This document shows positions 1 to 6,392 of a DNA stretch of 7,096 nt, in pieces (the first letter of the stretch is position 1; each line of letters begins with the position of its first letter). Origin of the DNA: Candidatus Woesearchaeota archaeon UBA119. Its GTDB lineage: Archaea > Nanobdellota > Nanobdellia > Woesearchaeales > UBA119. The stretch covers positions 1,126 through 8,221 of the forward strand of contig DAWM01000058.1 of the NCBI GenBank assembly GCA_002505945.1. Direction: 5' to 3'. The notes under the pieces are model-generated. The model did no database searches. It was not told where the DNA came from and saw only the letters and a program-made list of their open reading frames with translations. Both the position numbers and the translations under genes were made by a program.

Positions 1-1518
1 AACAAAAGCTTGAATAAAAACAATCAAAAGGATTGTAAAGAAATAAGAAACGATGAGATTGGGATTACTCGGCAAAACAGAATTCCTAACAATTGAACTG
101 GACTGCTTCTCATTAATTAGGAAAGTAAGCCCGGACATCACAGAAACAAGAAATATAATTGACACAAGAATATATGAAAAATCCTGACTTACCGAATCAT
201 CGCTTAAGCTAATCCCGTTAAATGAAAATATTATTGGATTAGAAGCAGAGGTGGGATTGATTACCTCAATATATTCTGAAAGTTTTTCGTTCATTCCAGA
301 TAGATCAGAGGAAACATTATCCATCATTTCCACAAAGTTCCCTGAATCCTCCTCTAAAATATCCAATTCTTCCATAATATCTGATTTCTTCTCTTCAAAA
401 GACTCTAACTGATTTTTAAGAATGATGAAATCCTCTCTAATGCTATCAAGATTTTCTTGCCCACTGCTCATCCTTCGTTTAATTGCCCTGAGATCCTTTC
501 TCGTAGAAGAGATATCATCCTTGGCTTCTGAGATGGTTTCATATACATCCGAAAAATCAAATCTCAAGGAATCAACAGAATCCTGTAGAATCCTTAATTC
601 TTCTTCAACACCATTAACCCTGTTATAATTTTCTAAAAGCACGCTGCATTGATCTGAACTAAGTACCTGATTTTCTTCGCAAGCAGGAAAATAGAGCCAA
701 GTATGCAACTCAGTACTAACAGTGTCCAACTCATTTATAGACTCTGATAGCACTTCACTGAACATCTCAACAGTATCGTTCTTTTCCCTTTCAAACAAGA
801 AAATAGTTTCTTCCAGTTCAGATAGCATATCCTCGTAATCCTCTAATTCCTCTTCGAAGTTATCCAAAGAATATGAAACAGAATCAATCTGAGAAGAAAA
901 TTGTTCAAGCTCTTTACCAACATTCTCGATCCCAGAAGTATTAATCTCTGTATCTGAAAATTCACTCTCTAAAGAGGCTATCTTTTGTTGAAACCCTTCT
1001 AAATAGCCTGTCCTATTATCAAAAACTAAAACCAACTTATCTGCTTTCTCAGAGAAGATTTGAACTTCATCTACCAAACTCCCAATGAATTTAGAGATCA
1101 TATCTCGAGAAGCAGATTTAATAAAATTCTCAAATAAAGCATAACCTCTCCAGGCCAAAACACTCTTAGACATATCAGTATAAACATCTATCCTAATCCG
1201 GCCTTCAGCAGAATAGCCCTTAAGACAGAAGTCTATCTCCTGTTGCTTTAAAGAGGAAATACAATCAAATTTAGATTGGAATCTTGTCCGTTCCACATCC
1301 ACCTCAGAATTACTAAAGTTCAATATCTCAAAGATATCAATGGAATTATTAGTAGACGGAATTATGCCTAATTTCAAAACCTTTAATTTGTTTTGCGAAT
1401 AAATACTGCCAATTATGACCAAAAGAAGAATAGGAAGCAGTAGAACTAACAAGGATATCTTAGAACGAAGTATTATCTTAAAGTTCTTTTTGAAAACACC
1501 AATTATCTTACCAATCAT
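1..1518 (-). CDS. ABC-2-type transporter permease with long extracytoplasmic coiled-coil domain (3' part cut by window edge)
   Basis: This reading frame is open from an ATG at 1518-1516 to the left edge (506 codons, no stop), so the C-terminus is missing. It is predicted to be the membrane subunit of the ABC exporter whose ATPase is encoded just upstream. Seen: a short basic N-terminus, a transmembrane helix at about residues 20-40, an outside domain at about 42-445, a second helix at about 447-468, a cytoplasmic 'NEKQSS' stretch like the EKE/GT region of ABC-2 permeases, and a third helix starting near 487. The outside domain has an early cysteine pair (C86, C98). It then has two long acidic heptad-rich stretches (about 145-275 and 295-420) separated by a turn with C280 and C291, which suggests an antiparallel coiled-coil hairpin closed by a disulfide. 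The layout recalls YhgE/Pip-like ABC-2 proteins. The start overlaps the ATPase stop as ATGA, and an AAAGGA ribosome-binding-like sequence lies about 10 nt upstream. The substrate is unknown. Confidence 0.85.
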   Translation of the reverse strand, partial: MIGKIIGVFKKNFKIILRSKISLLVLLLPILLLVIIGSIYSQNKLKVLKLGIIPSTNNSIDIFEILNFSNSEVDVERTRFQSKFDCISSLKQQEIDFCLKGYSAEGRIRIDVYTDMSKSVLAWRGYALFENFIKSASRDMISKFIGSLVDEVQIFSEKADKLVLVFDNRTGYLEGFQQKIASLESEFSDTEINTSGIENVGKELEQFSSQIDSVSYSLDNFEEELEDYEDMLSELEETIFLFEREKNDTVEMFSEVLSESINELDTVSTELHTWLYFPACEENQVLSSDQCSVLLENYNRVNGVEEELRILQDSVDSLRFDFSDVYETISEAKDDISSTRKDLRAIKRRMSSGQENLDSIREDFIILKNQLESFEEKKSDIMEELDILEEDSGNFVEMMDNVSSDLSGMNEKLSEYIEVINPTSASNPIIFSFNGISLSDDSVSQDFSYILVSIIFLVSVMSGLTFLINEKQSSSIVRNSVLPSNPNLIVSYFFTILLIVFIQAFV

Positions 1519-2612
1519 TTTTTCATTTCCTTTATCATTTTAGCCACAAAGAGTGGATCCACCCCTGCCTGGTTTAAACATTGAAACACAACTTCTGGTT
1601 TATTAGAATCCAACAAGTCTTTAAAATCTGATTCAGAGACAATATTCTCCGAAGTAGAGATTACTGAAGTAGTCGCCTCTAATTCTTCTAAGAATATAAC
1701 TTTAAACACCTCTGAGAAATCAGGCTTCTTAATAAAAAAGCGATTTAACACTAAATTCTTATACGATATCAATTTAGACAGGACTATCAGAAACTTTTTG
1801 TATTCCTTAACATATATTTTGACTCCATCTTCAGATGTTACAAAGCCTAACATCTCATACCCTTCTGAATTCAAATCATTAGCCAAATCCTGATAAGAGC
1901 TAGTATCAAAATGCTTTATAGATAAATCAATCTCAAACACAAAAGAATATTTATCAATCAGGCTCTCAATCGAGAGATCCTCAACAAAAGTTCCAGCTTT
2001 TAATACAATCACTCTAGAACATAGGTTCTGGATTAAACCCAAATCATGAGTAGAAATCAAGATAGTCTTTCCAAGGTTGTTAATCTTCCTCAAAAGAGAA
2101 CAGATATTTGTCCTTCTTAAAGGATCCAATCCTGAGAAAGGTTCATCTAAGAGCACCATCTCAGGGTTACCTACTAAAGCGCATCCCAAATCAAGTCTTC
2201 TTCTCATTCCCCCAGAAAGCTTCCTTGCAATAGTATTAATACTGCTCCTGAGATCAAGGAAATCAATCAACCAATTGATATTCTTCATTCCCTTTTTAGA
2301 GTAAAAAGAACGAAAATACTCCAGATTCTCCTTAACAGAGAGCTCATTATAGAAGCTATTGCCCTGACAACAATACCCAATACGGCTGCGAAAATCAGCC
2401 ATCTGCTGTTTTATATTTTTACCGTGGAAAAGAATTTTCCCTTTGTAAGAAGTCAGTCCTAATAGGCACTTCAGCAATGTTGTCTTTCCCGAGCCAGAGA
2501 TACCAACCAAGCCTATAAATTCTCCTTGAGAAAAAGATGTTGAAACGTTCGATAGGATTTTATTTTTGCCATAGGCTTTGGAAACATTATTAATCTCAAT
2601 AAGCTTGCTCAT
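1515..2612 (-). CDS. ABC transporter ATP-binding protein with C-terminal extension
   Basis: This is the cytoplasmic ATPase that would power the neighbouring ABC-2 permease. All nucleotide-binding motifs are visible: Walker A GISGSGKT (37-44), Q-loop Gln83, signature LSGGM (132-136), Walker B VLLDEP (153-158) with catalytic Glu157, D-loop GLD (161-163) and H-loop His189. The domain order and 'SGGMRRRLDL' signature context fit the CcmA/NatA/DRA-type exporter subfamily, usually about 300-320 residues. This protein has 365. The region after about residue 225 includes the usual small C-terminal domain ending near 'LEELEATTS' (308-316). A further stretch of about 50 residues follows, ending in a predicted helix rich in Lys and Met, whose role I cannot name. 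The ATG at 2612 fits a leaderless start, with a TATA box 24-25 nt upstream. A GAGG sequence about 10 nt upstream could also serve as a ribosome-binding site. The stop overlaps the permease ATG, so translation is probably coupled. Confidence 0.95.
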   Translation of the reverse strand: MSKLIEINNVSKAYGKNKILSNVSTSFSQGEFIGLVGISGSGKTTLLKCLLGLTSYKGKILFHGKNIKQQMADFRSRIGYCCQGNSFYNELSVKENLEYFRSFYSKKGMKNINWLIDFLDLRSSINTIARKLSGGMRRRLDLGCALVGNPEMVLLDEPFSGLDPLRRTNICSLLRKINNLGKTILISTHDLGLIQNLCSRVIVLKAGTFVEDLSIESLIDKYSFVFEIDLSIKHFDTSSYQDLANDLNSEGYEMLGFVTSEDGVKIYVKEYKKFLIVLSKLISYKNLVLNRFFIKKPDFSEVFKVIFLEELEATTSVISTSENIVSESDFKDLLDSNKPEVVFQCLNQAGVDPLFVAKMIKEMKK

Positions 2613-2632
2613 ACATATATTCCTCTAAAAGG

Positions 2633-2640
2633 GATATAAA
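2633..2640 (-). promoter_or_regulatory. TATA box for the ABC exporter operon
   Basis: On the minus strand the sequence reads TTTATATC, centred 24-25 nt before the ATG of the ATPase gene. This is where an archaeal TATA box would place the transcription start at or next to the start codon. It is inferred from position and consensus only. Confidence 0.55.
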
Positions 2641-2746
2641 AATAAACCTTACTATTACTGACTCAATACAGAACTATTTTCAATCAAATTCATTGGCTTA
2701 ATCGTTCAATAAAAGAAAAATCTACTTGCTTAACCCAAACGAAAAT

Positions 2747-2754
2747 TTTATAAA
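2747..2754 (+). promoter_or_regulatory. TATA box for tRNA-Ile
   Basis: TTTATAAA is centred about 29-30 nt before the mature tRNA 5' end, preceded by a purine-rich CGAAAA that could be the BRE. Transcription would start a few bases before the tRNA, as expected for archaeal tRNA genes. The rest of the 167-bp divergent spacer (2613-2779) shows nothing else I can support. Confidence 0.6.
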
Positions 2755-2779
2755 GAAAACAAGAAGCCTCAGTTCATAC

Positions 2780-2857
2780 GGGCCCGTAGCTTAGCCTGGT
2801 TGGAGTGCTCGACTGATAATCGAGTGGTCCGGAGTTCAAATCTCCGCGGGCCCACCA
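2780..2857 (+). tRNA. tRNA-Ile(GAU)
   Basis: A full cloverleaf can be folded by eye. The acceptor stem is GGGCCCG (2780-2786) with CGGGCCC (2847-2853). The D-arm starts at 2789. The anticodon stem CTCGA/TCGAG (2808-2812/2820-2824) closes a seven-base loop with anticodon GAT at 2815-2817. The T-arm is CGGAG-TTCAAAT-CTCCG (2830-2846), the discriminator is A2854, and CCA is encoded at 2855-2857. The anticodon reads AUC and AUU isoleucine codons. There is no intron. Position 37 is A2818, consistent with N6-threonylcarbamoyladenosine there. The GC-rich acceptor and overall sequence resemble archaeal tRNA-Ile. The next gene starts 31 bp downstream. Confidence 0.98.
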
Positions 2858-2862
2858 TTTTT
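2858..2862 (+). terminator. T-run after tRNA-Ile
   Basis: Five consecutive T residues directly follow the encoded CCA. Archaeal RNA polymerase often stops at such runs without a hairpin. It is short, so read-through into the gene at 2889 is possible, and that gene shows no well-placed TATA box of its own. Confidence 0.4.
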
Positions 2863-2888
2863 CCAGCAAAGCATAAAAGGTAATCTAT

Positions 2889-3569
2889 ATGGCAAGAAAA
2901 CTCAGGAAAGGCAATGAAAAGGAGAGAGCAGATAAGAAAAGAAAGAAAACAATGCTTATCTGGAGTTTATTCGTAGCATTCCTTTTCATAGGGAGCACTA
3001 TTGCCTCAGTCGTGCTCTATCCTTTAGGCAGCAACACTGAGGATGAGATAGACATCCTAAATTATACCTTTGTGAGAGCTGGCCAGGGTTGGAATCTGCA
3101 GTACAATGATAATGAGATAAAATTTACTTTCCTGCCTTCTCAGATAAAGGGATTTAATATATCTGATGAATTCTTCAATATATTGAAGAGCAGCCCTCAA
3201 TTCCTTTTTTCAACTAACTCAAGCTCTGAATTAGTTAGTCTTATCTCCTATGGAAAGCTTCAACTTTCCAATGAATGGGGCAAGGCAAAACCTACTTATA
3301 TCTTATATGGGTTTCTAGAGCCATTATCTAATTATTCTCAAGTCAACTGCGACAACTCTTCACTTGCTCCTGTTCTGGTTTTTGAGAAAGGAAATACAAG
3401 CAGGGTTTCTAAGCTAGAAGAGCGATGTTATCAGATAGAGATTGATTCTAATTACCTATATGACATAATGCAATTCTTTGATTTGATGGGTTATATCCGA
3501 TTAGGGGTCATAGACAAGGAAACATTCTTCAATAACGATGAAAGTAGTGAGATAAATGAAACCGCGTAA
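2889..3569 (+). CDS. Single-span exported protein of unknown function, first of a paralogous pair
   Basis: I cannot name this 226-residue protein. Seen: a strongly basic N-terminus (residues 1-21), one transmembrane helix at about 22-44, then a predicted extracytoplasmic domain. That topology means a membrane anchor with most of the protein outside. The outer domain has Trp68, two cysteines (C154, C180) that could pair, and about seven N-X-S/T sequons (including N58, N90, N110, N148, N156, N169), suggesting archaeal N-glycosylation. It aligns by eye along its length with the product of the next gene: the 'FTF...GW' region, the Cys-x-Asn-x-Ser motif, the second Cys and a C-terminal 'LGVI' (versus 'LNVI'). 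The ATG at 2889 is preceded by AAGGTAAT, a weak match to the archaeal Shine-Dalgarno sequence, about 8 nt upstream. No TATA box sits 25 nt upstream, so it may be read from the tRNA promoter. The pattern recalls a family common in DPANN archaea, from memory only. Confidence 0.85.
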   Translation: MARKLRKGNEKERADKKRKKTMLIWSLFVAFLFIGSTIASVVLYPLGSNTEDEIDILNYTFVRAGQGWNLQYNDNEIKFTFLPSQIKGFNISDEFFNILKSSPQFLFSTNSSSELVSLISYGKLQLSNEWGKAKPTYILYGFLEPLSNYSQVNCDNSSLAPVLVFEKGNTSRVSKLEERCYQIEIDSNYLYDIMQFFDLMGYIRLGVIDKETFFNNDESSEINETA

Positions 3570-4263
3570 CAGGAACAATAAAAAGCCAATCATAACAATA
3601 GTGATTGTACTAGTTATTGTAGCTTTATTCTTCTTAGTTATGTTAAAACAACTTGGTCTGCTGAAAAACCCTCCTGAGCAGAATGAAACCCCGCCTCTTA
3701 AAAATGAAAGCATAAAAGAATATAACGGATTTACATTCAAGAAAGAATTGGTTGGCTGGTCTACCTTAATAGATGTGGCAGGGCAGACCTATGACCTCAA
3801 GACGAGATTTTATCCTGAGGATGTTGAATATATTAAGATTGTTAATGAAACTGCCATAAAAGACAGAATTCTGAGTTCAGATATTGTTTACATAGCAATA
3901 GAGCCTCTGATGACCAGCAAGGTAGGGCTCTCTGCGATGGAGATCGCCAAGGTGCTTAACCCAAGAAAGAACAATACAGGAATCCTTGGTATCCCTACCC
4001 TTGTAGGAGTTACCTATATCCCTCCTAACTATAATGGAAAAGCAATAATTACAGATTGCACAAATGCCTCTGATTCCTCTCTTCTTAATAAAGAAAACGC
4101 TACTGAGCCTTTTGCTTCTGTGATTAGATATAAGATTAATGAGAGTAACAACAATAGTATATACATAAAAGACAACTGTATAATTATCAACGGCAGAAAT
4201 ATGACTGTATTAGAAGAAGCAGGGGACAGAATGGTGTATTCTATCCTAAATGTAATCCCATAA
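3556..4263 (+). CDS. Single-span exported protein of unknown function, second of a paralogous pair
   Basis: This 235-residue protein has no assignable function. Seen: a basic N-terminus (1-10), a transmembrane helix at about 11-31, a Pro/Asn/Glu-rich linker (about 38-52), then an outer domain starting with 'YNGFTF' and Trp68. Two cysteines (C168 in 'DCTNAS', C208 in 'DNCIII') match the pair in the upstream paralogue. About nine N-X-S/T sequons (for example N43, N97, N170, N181, N215) point to a heavily glycosylated surface protein, if the host glycosylates. The C-terminus 'MVYSILNVI' matches 'MGYIRLGVI' of the paralogue. The ATG lies inside the end of the upstream gene (14-nt overlap, different frame), with GTGA about 6 nt before it, so the two are surely co-transcribed and probably translationally coupled. 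The stop is one base from the stop of the convergent gene. The two proteins are clearly diverged, so the duplication is old. Confidence 0.85.
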   Translation: MKPRNRNNKKPIITIVIVLVIVALFFLVMLKQLGLLKNPPEQNETPPLKNESIKEYNGFTFKKELVGWSTLIDVAGQTYDLKTRFYPEDVEYIKIVNETAIKDRILSSDIVYIAIEPLMTSKVGLSAMEIAKVLNPRKNNTGILGIPTLVGVTYIPPNYNGKAIITDCTNASDSSLLNKENATEPFASVIRYKINESNNNSIYIKDNCIIINGRNMTVLEEAGDRMVYSILNVIP

Positions 4264-4264
4264 C

Positions 4265-4783
4265 TCAGTAAAGCACAGCAACCACTACCTTATTAAGCTG
4301 GTTAAATCTTATCTTTAATCGACCCTCTGAATATAGCTGAGCATACCAGCCTTGCTTATCGGTGCCTATCTTTGATATTCTTCCGAAGACCATTCTTCCT
4401 TTAGAAGAGGAGTAATATGAAACAATATCGCCTTCTTTTAGCTCTGAAGCAGATGATATATTCATCATTAAGCCCTGAGTTCCAGGACTGAACAACGAAG
4501 AATCTGAGTTTGCGTCTTCAAGGGTTGACAAAGAGGCCTCAGAGAGCTTAATTATAACTTTATCGTGCCTCAGTTGTATGTCTTTCTCATCAACCCTATC
4601 CTTAGGGGTATGCCCTTTATTGTTGATATTATCAGAAAAAGGGGATATTAATGTTATAGCCTTGCCCTCTATTGGCACAAAAGTGGAATCCAAGCCGGCA
4701 AGTATGCTAGCAAATGTAAGCCCTCCTATTAAGATTATTATAAAGATACCTAAAACCCTTTGTCCAATGCTCTCTGAAGGCAT
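4265..4783 (-). CDS. Membrane-anchored S26 signal-peptidase-like protein, probably catalytically inactive
   Basis: Read from the ATG at 4783 this is a 172-residue protein with a transmembrane helix at about residues 8-30 and a soluble domain outside. The C-terminal half follows the archaeal S26/SipW-like pattern: 'DANSD' (about 90-94) where active enzymes have 'NSM', then 'GTQGL', 'ELKEGDIVSYYS' (about 114-125), 'FGRISKIG' where the family has 'HRV.EIG', 'GWYA', and a terminal 'VVVAVLY'. The nucleophile-position Ser93 appears kept. However, the following Met-x-Pro is replaced, the general-base His is Gly134, and the KGDNN-like motif is missing. It therefore probably lacks peptidase activity. 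The family assignment is from pattern memory. Start choice: a TATA box at 4803-4812 lies about 25 nt before this ATG. A longer form from TTG at 4858 (197 residues) would add a second hydrophobic stretch, but uses a poor start right after a stop. Confidence 0.65.
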   Translation of the reverse strand: MPSESIGQRVLGIFIIILIGGLTFASILAGLDSTFVPIEGKAITLISPFSDNINNKGHTPKDRVDEKDIQLRHDKVIIKLSEASLSTLEDANSDSSLFSPGTQGLMMNISSASELKEGDIVSYYSSSKGRMVFGRISKIGTDKQGWYAQLYSEGRLKIRFNQLNKVVVAVLY

Positions 4784-4802
4784 ATTCTGGCTAAGGATAA
4801 GC

Positions 4803-4812
4803 CATATTATAA
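4803..4812 (-). promoter_or_regulatory. TATA box for the S26-like gene
   Basis: Minus strand CTTATAATAT, centred about 25 nt before the ATG at 4783. The spacing equals that of the two other minus-strand genes with apparent leaderless promoters in this window. It supports the shorter reading of the gene. Confidence 0.45.
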
Positions 4813-4887
4813 GCTCTTGGATGCAGAAATATGGAAGCCTAATAAAAATCAACACCAAAATTTAACAAAAACAACTATCAAAACTAA

Positions 4888-4895
4888 TTTAAAAA
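4888..4895 (+). promoter_or_regulatory. TATA-like element upstream of the methylthiotransferase gene
   Basis: TTTAAAAA is centred about 38 nt before the ATG at 4930, which would give a leader of about 10-13 nt containing AGGG (4922-4925) as a weak ribosome-binding site. A second AT-rich TTTTAAAA at 4909-4916 is too close to the start to be the TATA box of a leaderless transcript. No other feature is visible in the 4784-4929 spacer. Confidence 0.4.
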
Positions 4896-4929
4896 CCATC
4901 TCTAACCCTTTTAAAAGAAATAGGGAAAA

Positions 4930-6264
4930 ATGACGCAAATGAAGCAGAATAATAAGAAAATCAAGGTTTATTTTGACACCTATGGATGCTCCACTAATCT
5001 AGCTGACTCTCTTTACATGGAAAAGCTATTGGAAGATAAAGGATATGAGATATCTGGATATGAAGAAGCAGAGATAGTTGTGGTAAATTCCTGCACTGTT
5101 AAGAAGAAGGCTGAGACAAAATTCTTCAGGGCATTAAGGAAAGCCAAGAAAGACCATAAATTGCCCATTGCAGCTGGCTGTGTTGTAGATGCACAGCCTG
5201 ATTTAGTAGATGATAAAAGGCTAGAAGGCATTAGCATCTTAGGCACAAGAGACTTAGACAAGATTGCGGAATGCATTAAAGAGAGTATAAAAGGAAAGCG
5301 TATGATTTTCTTAAGTAGAAAACCCAAGAATCCTCATCTTATCCATTATAAAAGATTAAATAATGCAATTGCTATTATCCCAACTGCAGAAGGATGTTTG
5401 GGCAATTGCGCTTATTGCAAGACAAAACATGCTAGAGGAAACCTTGAATCCTATCCTGAAAAGGATATTCTATGTCAGATAAATACCTTCTTGAAGGAAG
5501 GTATTAAAGAGATATGGTTGACTTCCCAAGATTTAGCAAGTTACGGGCTTGATAAGGAAGGGAATATCCTTTCATTGCTCAGAAAGATTGATACCCTGAA
5601 AGGAGATTTCTGGGTGAGATTGGGTATGAGCAACCCACAGCATCTTATGCCTATCTCAGAAGAATTACCAAGGTTAATATTAAAATCCAAGCATTTCTTT
5701 AGGTTCTTGCATATCCCGCTTCAATCAGGTAGCAATAGAATATTAAGGATTATGGGACGGAAATACACCAGAGAAGAATACCTAAAACTGATAAAAAGGA
5801 TAAGAGCTATAATCCCTGACTTCACACTCTCTACTGATATAATAACAGGCTTTCCTGGAGAGGAGCAAGGGAATTTCAAGGAAACCCTTGATGTGATTAA
5901 ACAAATCCAGCCAGATATTCTTAACATCTCAAGGTATTGGGCTAGACCTAACACAATGGCTGCCAAGATGAAGCAGTTAAAGCCAGAGATTGCTATCGAA
6001 AGAGCAAAGGAGGCAAGAAAGGCCTTTAACAATTTAGTTTTAAAGAAGAACAAGGGTTGGATTGGATGGCAGGGCAAAGCAATTATTGATGAAAAAGGCA
6101 GGAAGGAAAGCCTGAAGGGCCGGAACCTATGGTATAAACAGCTGATTTTTGCCAAAAAAGAGGTTGAGAAACATCACTTAAAGATAGGGGAAAGGGTTAG
6201 AATAAAGGTTGTTAGAGGTTCTAACTTCAATCTGTTCTCTAAGGTAATTCAAAAGAAATCATAA
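4930..6264 (+). CDS. tRNA (N6-threonylcarbamoyladenosine-37) methylthiotransferase, MtaB/CDKAL1 family
   Basis: This radical SAM enzyme adds a methylthio group to C2 of t6A37 in tRNAs reading ANN codons, giving ms2t6A. All three domains are present in its 444 residues. The N-terminal UPF0004 domain has C20 ('YGCSTN'), C55 ('NSCTV') and C84 ('AGCVV'), which hold the auxiliary 4Fe-4S cluster. The radical SAM domain has C156, C160 and C163 ('GCLGNCAYC'), which hold the SAM-binding cluster, followed by 'LTSQDLASYG' and 'HIPLQSGSNRIL'. A C-terminal TRAM RNA-binding domain (about 378-440) contains 'GRNLWYKQL'. The 'GCSTN...' and 'LTSQDLASYG' wording places it with archaeal/eukaryal e-MtaB rather than bacterial MiaB. 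Length is normal and no key residue is missing. The ATG at 4930 has AGGG four bases upstream; ATG 4939 is a possible alternative. It is monocistronic, divergent from the S26-like gene, with hairpins downstream. Confidence 0.95.
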   Translation: MTQMKQNNKKIKVYFDTYGCSTNLADSLYMEKLLEDKGYEISGYEEAEIVVVNSCTVKKKAETKFFRALRKAKKDHKLPIAAGCVVDAQPDLVDDKRLEGISILGTRDLDKIAECIKESIKGKRMIFLSRKPKNPHLIHYKRLNNAIAIIPTAEGCLGNCAYCKTKHARGNLESYPEKDILCQINTFLKEGIKEIWLTSQDLASYGLDKEGNILSLLRKIDTLKGDFWVRLGMSNPQHLMPISEELPRLILKSKHFFRFLHIPLQSGSNRILRIMGRKYTREEYLKLIKRIRAIIPDFTLSTDIITGFPGEEQGNFKETLDVIKQIQPDILNISRYWARPNTMAAKMKQLKPEIAIERAKEARKAFNNLVLKKNKGWIGWQGKAIIDEKGRKESLKGRNLWYKQLIFAKKEVEKHHLKIGERVRIKVVRGSNFNLFSKVIQKKS

Positions 6265-6308
6265 AAATCCACTGCGAGTATCACATACGCTTTAACAAGT
6301 GGATTTTT
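6263..6308 (+). terminator. Hairpin at the end of the methylthiotransferase gene
   Basis: An 11-bp perfect inverted repeat (AAAAATCCACT at 6263-6273, AGTGGATTTTT at 6298-6308) begins at the stop codon and ends in five T. The 24-nt loop can fold further: GCG..TAT against ATACGC around a short CAC loop, with a two-base bulge. The T-run on the 3' side fits a transcription terminator or a protective 3' stem. Archaeal terminators usually need only T-runs, so the long stem is notable. Confidence 0.5.
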
Positions 6309-6351
6309 AGGATGCCAAAAATTTACCCTAAAGCAGGGATGTTAAACCTCA

Positions 6352-6374
6352 CACAAAAATTGTGAATTTTTGTG
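6352..6374. terminator. Symmetric hairpin, possible bidirectional terminator between convergent genes
   Basis: CACAAAAATT (6352-6361) and AATTTTTGTG (6365-6374) form a perfect 10-bp stem around a GTG loop. Either strand presents a run of five T in the 3' arm. It lies between the ends of the convergent genes at 4930-6264 and 6393-6989, so it could stop transcription from both sides. The function is inferred from symmetry and position. Confidence 0.5.
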
Positions 6375-6392
6375 CATAATATAAGAGAATGA

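Noticed and set aside
422..628. Plus-strand open frame of 68 codons inside the permease region
   Set aside because: It lies antisense to the permease coiled-coil frame, which is open for 506 codons, starts with an ATGA overlap and has clear membrane segments. The short frame has no promoter and a low-complexity Ser/Leu product.
4784..4858. N-terminal extension of the S26-like gene from TTG 4858
   Set aside because: The start is a TTG just after a stop codon, while a TATA box at 4803-4812 sits at leaderless distance from ATG 4783. It cannot be fully excluded without homologues.
5721..6155. Minus-strand open frame of 144 codons
   Set aside because: It is antisense to the radical SAM and TRAM parts of the methylthiotransferase, whose every family motif is intact. 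The product is a Ser/Ile/Leu-rich shadow.
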